In this document: positions 27,588 to 35,577 of the stretch, one piece after another
How the letters are laid out: every line of letters starts with the position of its first letter
How positions within the stretch are numbered: the stretch's first letter is position 1
NCBI GenBank assembly: GCA_900143635.1
Contig: FREY01000008.1
Location: 142,056 to 206,055 of the forward strand
From: Rhodobacteraceae bacterium Alg231-04
GTDB taxonomy: Bacteria; Pseudomonadota; Alphaproteobacteria; Rhodobacterales; Rhodobacteraceae
Direction: 5' to 3'
Length of the DNA stretch: 64,000 nt
Notes under the pieces: model-generated
Databases searched by the model: none
The model's input: the letters and a program-made list of their open reading frames with translations, nothing else
What the model was told of the DNA's origin: nothing
Made by a program: the position numbers and the translations under genes

Positions 27588-28370
27588 TCAAGTTCCCGTG
27601 CTAAGCTGTTGTTTGAAAATCGCGCCGGCACCGGCGATGTCCTCCGTCAGCCCAGCGAGGCGGGCTAGGTGCCAGCCCGTCACCTGATTGCTGGACAAGA
27701 CGGGTTTTCCGAGATGCGCCTCTGCTTCGGTCACGACCCGCAGGACCCGAAGGCTGGTGCAGGAGACAAAGACAGCATCGCAATCATCGCGGCTGCCGAC
27801 CTCTTTGATGGCCGCCAGAATGCTCTTCGGAGAAATCCGCGCGACCATGAAATCATCGGACTGGTTGAAGGTGCCGATGGCGTTCACTTCAAACCCGGCC
27901 GCGGCCAGGTTTTCGCGCATGTCACCGGTGACTTCGGGCGCATAAGGCGTGATCAGGGCGATCCGTTTCACGTTCAGCGCCTGCAACGCCGCCTTGCAGG
28001 CCGTCAGCGGATTGGTGGATTTTGCGCCCGGATGCACCTCGCGCAAGATCTCGTCCACACGACCTTCACCAATCATTGTGGTGCCGGATGTGCAGCAATA
28101 ACCGATTGCATCAAACCCAAAAGAGACAGGCAGCAGTTCGGCGGCCGTCGGCAGATCCGCTTCCATCTTGCGCAACGTATCGCGGGTGACCTCCATCTCG
28201 TTGGGGATACGAGCATGATAGAGCGCGACATCGTCCCCGCGCAGCAGCGTCGCAATCTCGTGCTCAATCGTCTGGTCGGACTGCAGCACGATCAGACCGA
28301 TCCGCGCGGCCTGTCCCAGACCGCTATCACCAACGCAGTCAAGAACCTGAATATCTGGACCGCAGGTCAT
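27588..28370 (-). CDS. Asp/Glu racemase-fold protein, EutA / arylmalonate decarboxylase type
   Basis: A 260-residue protein of the Asp/Glu racemase superfamily in the EutA, maleate isomerase and arylmalonate decarboxylase branch. ARIGLIVLQSDQTIEHEI is the typical N-terminal strand. Two Cys-containing loops usual in this fold are present: GYCCTSGT and VSCTSLR. EutA is encoded in ectoine and hydroxyectoine gene sets, where it is proposed to act on stereochemistry. The gene is first in the minus-strand operon and is divergent from the HutC-type regulator, with operator-like palindromes between. The start ATG 28370 has a modest purine-rich site upstream. Confidence 0.85.
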   Translation of the reverse strand: MTCGPDIQVLDCVGDSGLGQAARIGLIVLQSDQTIEHEIATLLRGDDVALYHARIPNEMEVTRDTLRKMEADLPTAAELLPVSFGFDAIGYCCTSGTTMIGEGRVDEILREVHPGAKSTNPLTACKAALQALNVKRIALITPYAPEVTGDMRENLAAAGFEVNAIGTFNQSDDFMVARISPKSILAAIKEVGSRDDCDAVFVSCTSLRVLRVVTEAEAHLGKPVLSSNQVTGWHLARLAGLTEDIAGAGAIFKQQLSTGT

Positions 28371-28478
28371 CTGCCCGGCTTCTTCTTGAAATTGAACACC
28401 GATGATCCTCCCCAGAATTCTTCAGCACCTTGAAATTCATGGTTATCCCATGCAGTCAGTGTGTGACGGTTTCGAATC

Positions 28479-28507
28479 TGGTATAGACCACGAACTGGTA
28501 TATACCA
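28479..28507. promoter_or_regulatory. Tandem HutC/GntR-type operators
   Basis: Two 12-bp sites, TGGTATAGACCA (28479-28490) and the perfect palindrome TGGTATATACCA (28496-28507), lie 17 bp apart in the gap between the EutA-like operon and the GntR gene. Both contain GT-N-TA-N-AC, the core I know for the HutC subfamily of GntR regulators, and the neighbouring gene encodes exactly such a regulator. The second site ends 27 bp before the regulator's ATG. They probably control both directions. Confidence 0.8.
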
Positions 28508-28533
28508 ACAAAAAGTTGTGAAAGTTGAACTTC

Positions 28534-29274
28534 ATGAGCACTCAAAACGGGCAAGAGAAGAATAAAACAGCAGCTTTTCAAAAGGTTATAAGTCATCTGC
28601 GCGACCAGATTCACGCAGGTGAATTGGCCGAACATGCGGCTTTGCCTTCCGAAAGGGCTATCGGGGAGCAGTTTGGAATCAGCCGAATGACCGCCCGACG
28701 GGCTCTTGTCGCGCTGGAAATGGAGGGCCTGGCCTATAGTTCTGAGCGCCGCGGTCGTTTCGTTTCTCCTCAGAGACTGACCTACGATATCAGCAAAACA
28801 GTCAGTTTCTCGGCACAGGCAGAAAGCGGCGAGCTGGGTCTATCTATCGAGGTGATCTCCACCCAGGTGGTTCAGGCCAACGCGGTGATGGCGACAAAGC
28901 TCTCTGTCCCTGAGGGGGACGACCTATACAAATATTCTCGGCTGTTCCGGATAAAGGGCCACCCGGCATTCATCGAAGAAGAATACGCCGTGGCCCGGCT
29001 GTTTCCGGATTTGTTCGACCATGATCTGAGGCAATCGACAACTCTGCTGATGGAGCGCGCATATGATATGCCATCGCATTCGGGCGATATTGTCATTCGC
29101 ATGCGGGCCCTGAACGAAGAGGAATCTGAATTGCTGGGCCTGCCAACCTATCATGCAGGAATGGAGCTGGAGCAGGTGATCCACGGCGCGGACAACCAAC
29201 CGTTCTGCTTTGGCCGCCAGATCTGGCGCGGCGAATTGGCAGAATTCACCGCCCATGCGATCTTAAAAAAATAG
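28534..29274 (+). CDS. GntR-family regulator, HutC subfamily (UTRA domain)
   Basis: A 246-residue regulator. The N-terminal winged helix-turn-helix is clear (LPSERAIGEQFGISRMTARR), followed by a UTRA ligand domain with the typical sequence around YKYSRLFRIKGHPAFIEEEY. The start is ATG 28534; TTG 28525 is possible. The gene is divergent from the seven-gene catabolic and import operon 28370-20717, and two HutC-type operators lie between them. UTRA domains bind small pathway molecules, so the effector should be the imported compound or an early product. Confidence 0.92.
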   Translation: MSTQNGQEKNKTAAFQKVISHLRDQIHAGELAEHAALPSERAIGEQFGISRMTARRALVALEMEGLAYSSERRGRFVSPQRLTYDISKTVSFSAQAESGELGLSIEVISTQVVQANAVMATKLSVPEGDDLYKYSRLFRIKGHPAFIEEEYAVARLFPDLFDHDLRQSTTLLMERAYDMPSHSGDIVIRMRALNEEESELLGLPTYHAGMELEQVIHGADNQPFCFGRQIWRGELAEFTAHAILKK

Positions 29275-29340
29275 GCGATCCCATACGCTTAACTAGCGCT
29301 CTACGCCGAAACCGTGTTCCCAATTGCGAGGAGCAGGGTG

Positions 29341-29359
29341 TTCACCCAAATTGGGAGAA
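29341..29359. promoter_or_regulatory. 19-bp palindrome upstream of the M20 gene (possible Lrp site)
   Basis: TTC-A-CCCAAATTGGG-A-GAA is an almost perfect 19-bp palindrome. Flanking it are half-site-like words CCCAATTG (29329-29336) and AATTGGGG (29374-29381). The same CCCAA-TTGGG core occurs in a 19-bp palindrome upstream of the Lrp gene at 31974-31992. A site for that Lrp protein is the natural guess. The rest of 29275-29535 shows no gene. Confidence 0.5.
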
Positions 29360-29535
29360 CCGGAACACGATTTAATTGGGGCGATCGACTCGGATAAGCC
29401 ACGGAAATCTCAGAAGTTCCTATTTCTCTCCAGTCGATAGGGAACTTAGATTTTTTTCCTCCCGTTTGCCCTCTCCTTTGACGACCAAACTACAAGAAAC
29501 ACGTTAGCTTTCCCGCATCGTCAAAAGGATCCGTC

Positions 29536-30687
29536 ATGAGTGAATTTGATACCAAGCTGACCAAATTGCGCCGGGCGTTTCATCGTGACCCGGAACTGGG
29601 TTTTCAGGAAGAACGCACCAAGGCAAAGGTGGCGCAAATCCTGCGGGATCTTGGGTTGGAGGTTCACGAAGGCGCGGGCGTCATCGGTCTTTTGAAATCC
29701 GGCACTGGAAACCGTGCCATTGGCCTGCGCGCCGATATGGACGCCCTGCCGATTACTGAGATCAGCAGCCATGACTACGTGTCTGAAAACCTCGGCATTA
29801 TGCATGCCTGCGGCCATGACGGTCACACCACAATGCTATTGGGCGCAGCTGAAAAACTGGCTCAGAACCCTGATTACGACGGCACTGCTGTCTTCATCTT
29901 TCAGCCAAACGAAGAACACGGGCTGGGTGCACAGGCGATGCTGGCGGAAGGTCTGCTGGAAAGGTTCCCTATCGAGGAAGTCTACGGCATTCACAACCTG
30001 CCGGGCGCACCGCTGGGTCAGGTATCTACCCGCGCGGGCCAGATCTGCGCCAGCGAAAGCCTTTTTGAGATCACCATTCACGGACAGGGTGGTCATGCCT
30101 CGATGCCGCATGTGGGGGTTGATGCCATTACCGTGGGCGCCGAAATCGTCACCGCCCTGCAAACAATCGTTTCGCGCAAACTGGCGCCTTCGGCCGGGGC
30201 AGTGGTCTCGGTGACCGAATTCATAACGGACGGACAGCGCAATGTTCTGCCCGGCAACGCCACGCTCAAGGGCGATGTGCGTGCCCGCCTGCCCGAAGAC
30301 CGCAATGATCTGGAACGGTTCATGCGTCAGATCGTTTCCGGCATCGCTGCCGCCCATGGCATCACCGCCGAGATGACCTTCAATACCGAATTCATCGAAA
30401 CCATCAACGCCGTCGCCCCCACCGAAGCCGTTGCCCGTGTCGGCAGATCGCTTGGGCTGGAAACCATCGCCAACCGCCCGCCGATGAGCTTTTCCGAAGA
30501 TTTCGCCCATTTCTGCGCCGCCGTCCCCGGCTGCTTTCTGCTGCTGGGCAATGGTGAGGATGGTCCGCATGGCCAGCCGCTGCATTCTGCCGATTATGAT
30601 TTCAACGACGCGCTTCTGCCGATCGGATCTGACCTTTGGGCAGAGCTGGTCCGCGATCGCCTCCCCAGCCGAAAGACCGAACAATGA
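29536..30687 (+). CDS. M20-family amidohydrolase (N-acyl amino acid deacylase type)
   Basis: A 383-residue zinc hydrolase of the hippurate hydrolase / N-acyl-L-amino acid amidohydrolase group. Metal-binding landmarks are HACGHDGHT, the Glu pair in QPNEEHG, the His in GIHNLPG and the C-terminal PLHSADYDFND. The dimerisation domain in the middle contains HGQGGHASMPH. The start ATG 29536 has AAAGGA upstream. It overlaps the diaminopropionate ammonia-lyase gene by 4 bp, so it probably delivers a free amino acid to that lyase. In ectoine catabolism the deacylation is done by an unrelated enzyme (DoeB/EutE), so this would be a replacement. Confidence 0.9.
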   Translation: MSEFDTKLTKLRRAFHRDPELGFQEERTKAKVAQILRDLGLEVHEGAGVIGLLKSGTGNRAIGLRADMDALPITEISSHDYVSENLGIMHACGHDGHTTMLLGAAEKLAQNPDYDGTAVFIFQPNEEHGLGAQAMLAEGLLERFPIEEVYGIHNLPGAPLGQVSTRAGQICASESLFEITIHGQGGHASMPHVGVDAITVGAEIVTALQTIVSRKLAPSAGAVVSVTEFITDGQRNVLPGNATLKGDVRARLPEDRNDLERFMRQIVSGIAAAHGITAEMTFNTEFIETINAVAPTEAVARVGRSLGLETIANRPPMSFSEDFAHFCAAVPGCFLLLGNGEDGPHGQPLHSADYDFNDALLPIGSDLWAELVRDRLPSRKTEQ

Positions 30688-31877
30688 CTGATCAGCTCCC
30701 TGCCGCCCAACTCGCCCATATCGCAGCCACCCGGCACGAGGGTGACGCTGCTTTCCGCGTGTTGTCACGCGAAGATTTTGCCAATGCCCGCGCCGAAATC
30801 ACCCAGTGGGAGGGTTACGCGCCCACACCTCTGATCTCCCTGTCGGCTTTGGCCAAGGCAATCAGCATCGGTGAAGTGCTCTACAAGGACGAAGGTCCGC
30901 GCTTTGGTCTTGGCAGCTTCAAGGCGCTTGGTGGATCCTATGCAGCCCTACGCGTCCTTCAGCGCCAGATCTCGGCCAAGCTGGGACAGGATGTGGCACT
31001 GGCGGACATCCGCACCGGGAGATACAAGGATGAGGCGGCACAGATCACCCTAGTGTCGGCCACCGACGGCAACCATGGCCGCTCACTGGCCTGGGGCTGC
31101 CAGCGGTTTGGCGCCCCCTGCCGCATCTATATCCACGCCGAAGTAAGCGAGGGCCGCGCCGAAGCCATGCGCGATCTCGGCGCCGAGGTAATCCGCATCA
31201 GCGGCGACTATGATGAATCAGTGATCCTGGCCAAATCCGAGGCCGAAGAAAACGGCTGGTTCGTGGTTTCTGACACCTCATGGGAGGGCTATTCCGAACC
31301 GCCCCGCGACGTGATGGCCGGCTATGGCGTGATGACCAGCGAAATTTGCGAGGCGCTGCCGACTGCCCCTAGCCATGTCTTTCTGCAAGGCGGCGTCGGC
31401 GGTCTGGCCGCTGGCGTGGTCGCAGGTCTGCGCCAGCACTACGGCGCCGATGCACCCCGCGTGGTCATTGTCGAGCCGGAGCTGGCGGCCTGCCTGTTTG
31501 AAAGCGGTCGTACCGGCGAAGCCACCAATTTTGCCATCCAGGAAGAAACTCTGATGGCCGGCCTGTCCTGTGGTGAGCCTTCGGGCATGGCCTGGGAAAT
31601 CCTGGCGGAGGAGGCCTCGGACTTTCTCACCATGCCCGAAAGCATTGTTGCACCCACTGTGCGCCTGCTGGCCCGCCCTCTGGAAGGAGACACTGCAATC
31701 GAAGCCGGCGAAAGCGCCATTGCGGGTCTGGCAGCCCTGATCGCGGCCCGTCAGGACGCCGGTCTGTCCGAAAAACTGGGTCTGGATGCACATTCCCGCG
31801 TTCTGCTCATCGGCTCTGAGGGCGTCACCGACCCGGCCATTTTCGCGCAGATCATGAATGGTCAGGACGTCGTTTAG
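30684..31877 (+). CDS. dpaL: Diaminopropionate ammonia-lyase (PLP enzyme)
   Basis: A 397-residue fold-type II PLP enzyme. Lys80 in FGLGSFKALGGSYA is the Schiff-base lysine, ATDGNHGRSLAWG is the phosphate and substrate loop, and QGGVGGLAAGV is the glycine-rich cofactor loop. The sequence is of the YgeX/DpaL type, which splits 2,3-diaminopropionate into pyruvate and two ammonia. Length matches the family. The ATG at 30684 overlaps the M20 stop (ATGA), so the two proteins are made in step. This is the clearest clue that the pathway ends in a 2,3-diaminopropionate-like amino acid. Action on 2,4-diaminobutyrate or Ser/Thr cannot be excluded by eye. Confidence 0.9.
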   Translation: MTDQLPAAQLAHIAATRHEGDAAFRVLSREDFANARAEITQWEGYAPTPLISLSALAKAISIGEVLYKDEGPRFGLGSFKALGGSYAALRVLQRQISAKLGQDVALADIRTGRYKDEAAQITLVSATDGNHGRSLAWGCQRFGAPCRIYIHAEVSEGRAEAMRDLGAEVIRISGDYDESVILAKSEAEENGWFVVSDTSWEGYSEPPRDVMAGYGVMTSEICEALPTAPSHVFLQGGVGGLAAGVVAGLRQHYGADAPRVVIVEPELAACLFESGRTGEATNFAIQEETLMAGLSCGEPSGMAWEILAEEASDFLTMPESIVAPTVRLLARPLEGDTAIEAGESAIAGLAALIAARQDAGLSEKLGLDAHSRVLLIGSEGVTDPAIFAQIMNGQDVV

Positions 31878-31889
31878 GGCACAGAACTA

Positions 31890-31918
31890 CGGGCCGCGAC
31901 ATGAACCGTCGCGGCCCG
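31890..31918 (+). terminator. Perfect 11-bp hairpin after the ammonia-lyase gene
   Basis: An 11-bp perfect stem (31890-31900 with 31908-31918) closes a 7-nt loop, 12 bp after the lyase stop and 114 bp before the Lrp start. No T-run follows. It probably ends or dampens the M20-lyase message before the regulator gene. Confidence 0.7.
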
Positions 31919-31973
31919 CCTCCGACTGACCGAACCTGCCGGAGCATAGGTGGGCTCACAAGAACCCCATCAT

Positions 31974-31992
31974 TTTGTCCCAATTGGGCAAA
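31974..31992. promoter_or_regulatory. 19-bp palindrome upstream of the Lrp gene
   Basis: TTTG-T-CCCAATTGGG-CAAA is a near-perfect palindrome ending 40 bp before the ATG of the Lrp gene. Its core matches the palindrome at 29341-29359 before the M20 gene. Autoregulation by the Lrp protein is the simplest explanation. Confidence 0.5.
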
Positions 31993-32032
31993 TCGGCTTG
32001 CTGAACAGGACCAAAGTGCCTTCTATCACCGC

Positions 32033-32482
32033 ATGGATGACAAAGACCTCGAAATTCTCAAATTGATGCAACGCAATGCGCGACTGACGGCGGATGCGAT
32101 CAGCGACCAGATCGGCCTGTCCTCACCTGCGGTGCAGAAACGGATCAAGCGATTGCGCGACTCCGGTGTCATTGAACGCGAGATTGCTGTCTTGTCGCCG
32201 TCCAAAGTCGGGCGTGAAATGACCGTGATTGTCGAGGTTTCTCTGGAACGTGAAAACCGCCAGTTTCTGGACAACTTCAAACAGCAGATGCGCAATGCCC
32301 CGGAGGTTCAGCAATGCTACTATGCTACCGGAGACGCTGATTTCATTTTGATCGTAGCGATCAGAGATATCAAGGAATACGAAGAGTTCACGCAAGAGCA
32401 TTTTTTTGACGAATCCAACGTCAGCCGTTTCAAGACATCCGTTGTGATGGACCGGGTTAAAGTGTCTCTGGACGTTCTCTGA
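32033..32482 (+). CDS. Lrp/AsnC-family transcriptional regulator
   Basis: A 149-residue regulator with an N-terminal helix-turn-helix (LTADAISDQIGLSSPAVQKR) and a C-terminal RAM effector domain (CYYATGDADFILIV). The start is ATG 32033, which puts the helix-turn-helix at the usual place; the frame open upstream to 31901 runs through the hairpin and the palindrome. AsnC/Lrp proteins (DoeX, AsnC) also belong to ectoine gene sets. Matching palindromes before its own gene and before the M20 gene suggest that it controls both units. Confidence 0.92.
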   Translation: MDDKDLEILKLMQRNARLTADAISDQIGLSSPAVQKRIKRLRDSGVIEREIAVLSPSKVGREMTVIVEVSLERENRQFLDNFKQQMRNAPEVQQCYYATGDADFILIVAIRDIKEYEEFTQEHFFDESNVSRFKTSVVMDRVKVSLDVL

Positions 32483-32581
32483 AGGCTTTGATGATGCAAC
32501 TGACCGCCCGGTGAGCTGCTACCCTTCTCTGGTCCGCCTGGCTGGAGATATTCCGGGGGTTGCGGCTCAGGGTGCTTGCGC

Positions 32582-33532
32582 TCAGGTGATCTTCCCTTGT
32601 TGCAGTGATGGTGTGATGCCAAAGTTTGCGCGGTAGACGCGGGAGAAATGGCCAGGGCTCTCAAAACCACAGGCCAGAGAGATTTCAGTGATGGATTTGT
32701 CGGTCTGAATCAGCAGATGGCGGGCGCGTTCCAGCCTCATTTCAACATAGTATTTCTTGGGTGAGCAGTTCAGGTATTTGCCGAACAGGCGCTCCAGCTG
32801 GCGGGTGGAGATGCCGATTTCTTCGGCGATGTCGGCAGGGGAAATCGGGCTGTCCAGCGTGTCGTTCATCTTCTGGATGGCCTTGGCCATATGCGGGTTC
32901 CGCATGCCGTGGCGTGATTGCAGTGACACCCTTTGCTCGGCGGTTGCGTCGCGCACGGCATTATAGACCATCTGATCGGCCACCGCGACGGACAGGTCTG
33001 CGCCGTGGTCACGTTCAATCAGGTGCAGCATCAGGTCGGCGGTGGCGGTGCCACCGGAGGCAGTTATGAACTTTTCGTCCGCGACAAAGACGTTGCGCAC
33101 CAGGTTCACCTCGGGAAACTTTTCCATGAAACCGTCGTGGAATTCCCAGTGGATCGCGGCTTGCAGGCCCTCTAGAAAACCGGCCATCGCAAAGATATAG
33201 GCCCCGGAACAAAGCGCACCGAGATTGGCGCCTTTGGCGCGTTCACGGCGCAGGGTATTCAACAGCTGCGGCGTGACTTTCTGCTGCACATGGATGCCCG
33301 AGAGTGTCAGCAGGTGATCGCATTTCGGTATGTCGTCATAGCTATGATGCACCAGCGTCACAGAGCCGTTGGAGCAGGTCGCCGACTGGCCATCTTCAGA
33401 CACATAAGACCAGCGATAGAGCGGTTTTCCACTGACCAGATTGGCAATACGCAGGGGTTCGACCGCACAGGAAAAGGCGAGGTGCGAGAACTCATCCACA
33501 AGGATGAAGACAAAATGTTTGGTGCTGTTCAT
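32582..33532 (-). CDS. GlxA-type AraC regulator (GbdR/CdhR-like)
   Basis: A 316-residue regulator made of an N-terminal class-I amidotransferase-like domain (residues ~5-180, with the Cys of GALCSGAYIFA at the usual nucleophile position) and a C-terminal double AraC helix-turn-helix (ISPADIAEEIGISTRQLERL and ITEISLACGFESPGHFSRVY). This build is known from GbdR, CdhR and related activators of glycine betaine and carnitine catabolism. It is the last gene of the ProVWX-type importer operon, separated from the binding-protein gene by 73 bp with a strong hairpin. ATG 33532 is preferred over the frame start at 33550. Confidence 0.9.
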   Translation of the reverse strand: MNSTKHFVFILVDEFSHLAFSCAVEPLRIANLVSGKPLYRWSYVSEDGQSATCSNGSVTLVHHSYDDIPKCDHLLTLSGIHVQQKVTPQLLNTLRRERAKGANLGALCSGAYIFAMAGFLEGLQAAIHWEFHDGFMEKFPEVNLVRNVFVADEKFITASGGTATADLMLHLIERDHGADLSVAVADQMVYNAVRDATAEQRVSLQSRHGMRNPHMAKAIQKMNDTLDSPISPADIAEEIGISTRQLERLFGKYLNCSPKKYYVEMRLERARHLLIQTDKSITEISLACGFESPGHFSRVYRANFGITPSLQQGKIT

Positions 33533-33556
33533 GGCGTGTTTTGCCTGCAAGTGAGG

Positions 33557-33583
33557 CCTGCGCGGGGCTGCATCCCGCGCAGG
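33557..33583 (-). terminator. Perfect hairpin after the ProX-like gene (attenuator)
   Basis: A 10-bp perfect stem (33557-33566 with 33574-33583) and a 7-nt loop lie 22 bp beyond the binding-protein stop and before the AraC gene. No T-run is seen. It should protect the upstream message or stop part of the transcripts, keeping the regulator low. Confidence 0.75.
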
Positions 33584-33605
33584 TTCAGGGTTATGTCGCC
33601 TTCAA

Positions 33606-34595
33606 TTACTGCGCTGCTTCGCGCGCTGCCGCAAGCCAGCTGTCATATTCGGCGCGGTTGGCGTCGATCCATGTGGCAACATGGCGGTCGATGTCCTCCG
33701 ATCTATCCTCACCTTCGGTGATCAGCTTGTTCTGGGCCGAAATGTCATTGATGTTGATGCTGGCCACTTCAAACAGTTTCGCGGCTGCCGGGTTGGCACC
33801 AAGGAAATCGTCGGTGGCGATGATGCGGATGCTGTCGACTGCAAAACCCAGATCCTTGCCGTTGAAGGTGGTTTCAGCCGTCGCGCCGTCGGGCAGCGAA
33901 GAATAAGGCACTGCCAGGAATTCAACGTTTTCACCGGGGACCAGCACGCCGGAAACCCAATAGGGGGTCCAAGTGTAGTAAAGGATATTTTCGCCAGATG
34001 CATCGCGGGCGATGGTGTCGGCGATTACAGCGTTATATTCGCCCTGATTGTGATTGACGGTATCGCGCAGGCCGAACTCGGTAAGCTGGTGTTCGATGAC
34101 CCGCTCGCAGCCCCAGCCGGGCACGCAACCGGCCAGATCGGCCTTGCCGTCGCCGTCGGCATCAAACAATGCGGCCTTGGCCGGATCTTGCAGATCGCTG
34201 AGGTTCTGCACGCCTGCGTCATAAGCGGACTTGTTGATCAGATAGCCCTGCAAGGCGCCTTCGATCAGGTGACCTGTTTTTTCCAGAACCGCGTCACCGC
34301 CGGATTCCTCGAAAAAGTTGTTGTGCAGCTTGTCCCAGGAAGCGGTGGTGAAATCGGCATCACCAGTGCCGAGCGCCAGGTGCATGGTCTGCGCCAGAAC
34401 CTCTTCGGGTTCGGCGACGTCATAGCCGAGATCTTCGAGCGCGCGGATGACGATGCGGGCCTGAAAGAACTCCTCGACACTGGGCTGGATCACCGGACGG
34501 ACGGTAACGCCTTCACCGGGCTTGTCGGACGCCAGTGCAGCGCCGGTCATCATGGTACCGGCCATCAGGGCGGCGAGGGTGGTTGTCTTGAACAT
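33606..34595 (-). CDS. proX: ProX-type betaine ABC importer substrate-binding protein
   Basis: A 329-residue periplasmic binding protein of the OpuAC/ProX family. The first ~22 residues are a signal peptide (ending in ALAS). Aromatic residues suited to cage a quaternary ammonium group are seen in TASWDKLH, PGWGCE and YYTWTPYWVSG. The start is ATG 34595 with GGAGGA upstream. It supplies the permease and ATPase encoded directly upstream. Cargo is likely glycine betaine, proline betaine or a hydroxyproline betaine; the catabolic genes nearby favour the proline type. Confidence 0.92.
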   Translation of the reverse strand: MFKTTTLAALMAGTMMTGAALASDKPGEGVTVRPVIQPSVEEFFQARIVIRALEDLGYDVAEPEEVLAQTMHLALGTGDADFTTASWDKLHNNFFEESGGDAVLEKTGHLIEGALQGYLINKSAYDAGVQNLSDLQDPAKAALFDADGDGKADLAGCVPGWGCERVIEHQLTEFGLRDTVNHNQGEYNAVIADTIARDASGENILYYTWTPYWVSGVLVPGENVEFLAVPYSSLPDGATAETTFNGKDLGFAVDSIRIIATDDFLGANPAAAKLFEVASININDISAQNKLITEGEDRSEDIDRHVATWIDANRAEYDSWLAAAREAAQ

Positions 34596-34630
34596 CTTAT
34601 TCCTCCGTTGAATGTTCGGGTTTTTTGTTG

Positions 34631-35566
34631 TCAGGCTTTCCCTGTCAGTCGCAGCACGACGCCGACCGGGCCGCCCTGCCACCAGTGACGGTGACCACGG
34701 TCACGGCCGGACCGGCCCATGCCTTGGGTGACGCGGTCCAAAACGATGGCCAGGATCACAATGCCCAGGCCACCAACCAGCGCCTTGCCCGCGTCCAGGC
34801 GGCCCATGGCGCGCAGCACCTCGTTGCCAAGCCCCTTGACTGAAATCATCGAGGCGATCACCACCATCGACAGCGACAGCATGATGGTCTGGTTGACGCC
34901 GGCCAGAATGGTTGGGGTTGCCAGCGGCAGTTCGACCTTGAAGAGGATCTGACTGGGGCTGGCGCCAAAGGCACGGGCGGCTTCGACCACGGAAGCGTTG
35001 ACACCTCGAATGCCAAGAGATGTGAGGCGCACCAGCGGCGGCAGCGCAAAAATGATGGTGACCAGCACGCCTGAGACATTGCCAATGCCGATCAGCATCA
35101 CCACCGGCACCAGATAGACGAAAGCCGGGATGGTCTGCATGGTGTCGAGAACGGGGCGGATGATCGATTCAAACCGGTCGTTCTTACCTGCTAGAATGCC
35201 CAGAGGCAGTCCAATCAGGAAGCAGAGGATCACCGCCGAGACAACGATCGCGAGCGTGGTCATTGCCAGCGCCCAGGCGTTGGGGGCCAGAAAGCCGAGC
35301 ACGGTCATTGCAAGGCCTACCAGAATGGCCACCCGCCGCCCAGCAGCCTGCCAGGCGATCAGCACCATCAACAGAAGCATGATCAGTGGCGGCACTGCAT
35401 TCAAGGCATTGTCGATGCCGACAATCATTTCGTTGAAGAACCGTTTGACCGGCTGGATAATATCGCGGTTTGCAATTGCCCATTGTTTCACCCCATCAGC
35501 GCTGTCGGCTACGCCCAGATCAACTGAGGAAAATGGATCAAGGATGCTGAAGTCTTTGTCTGCCAT
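34631..35566 (-). CDS. proW: ProW-type betaine ABC importer permease
   Basis: A 311-residue permease with an N-terminal polar extension of ~55 residues, as in E. coli ProW, and then six or so helices. The coupling-loop region reads [22 protein letters not shown], and the helices carry the usual [12 protein letters not shown] segment. The C-terminal tail is basic and His/Trp rich. It stands between the ATPase and binding-protein genes with gaps of 11 and 35 bp. Confidence 0.93.
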   Translation of the reverse strand: MADKDFSILDPFSSVDLGVADSADGVKQWAIANRDIIQPVKRFFNEMIVGIDNALNAVPPLIMLLLMVLIAWQAAGRRVAILVGLAMTVLGFLAPNAWALAMTTLAIVVSAVILCFLIGLPLGILAGKNDRFESIIRPVLDTMQTIPAFVYLVPVVMLIGIGNVSGVLVTIIFALPPLVRLTSLGIRGVNASVVEAARAFGASPSQILFKVELPLATPTILAGVNQTIMLSLSMVVIASMISVKGLGNEVLRAMGRLDAGKALVGGLGIVILAIVLDRVTQGMGRSGRDRGHRHWWQGGPVGVVLRLTGKA

Positions 35567-35577
35567 CTGTCTGTCCC

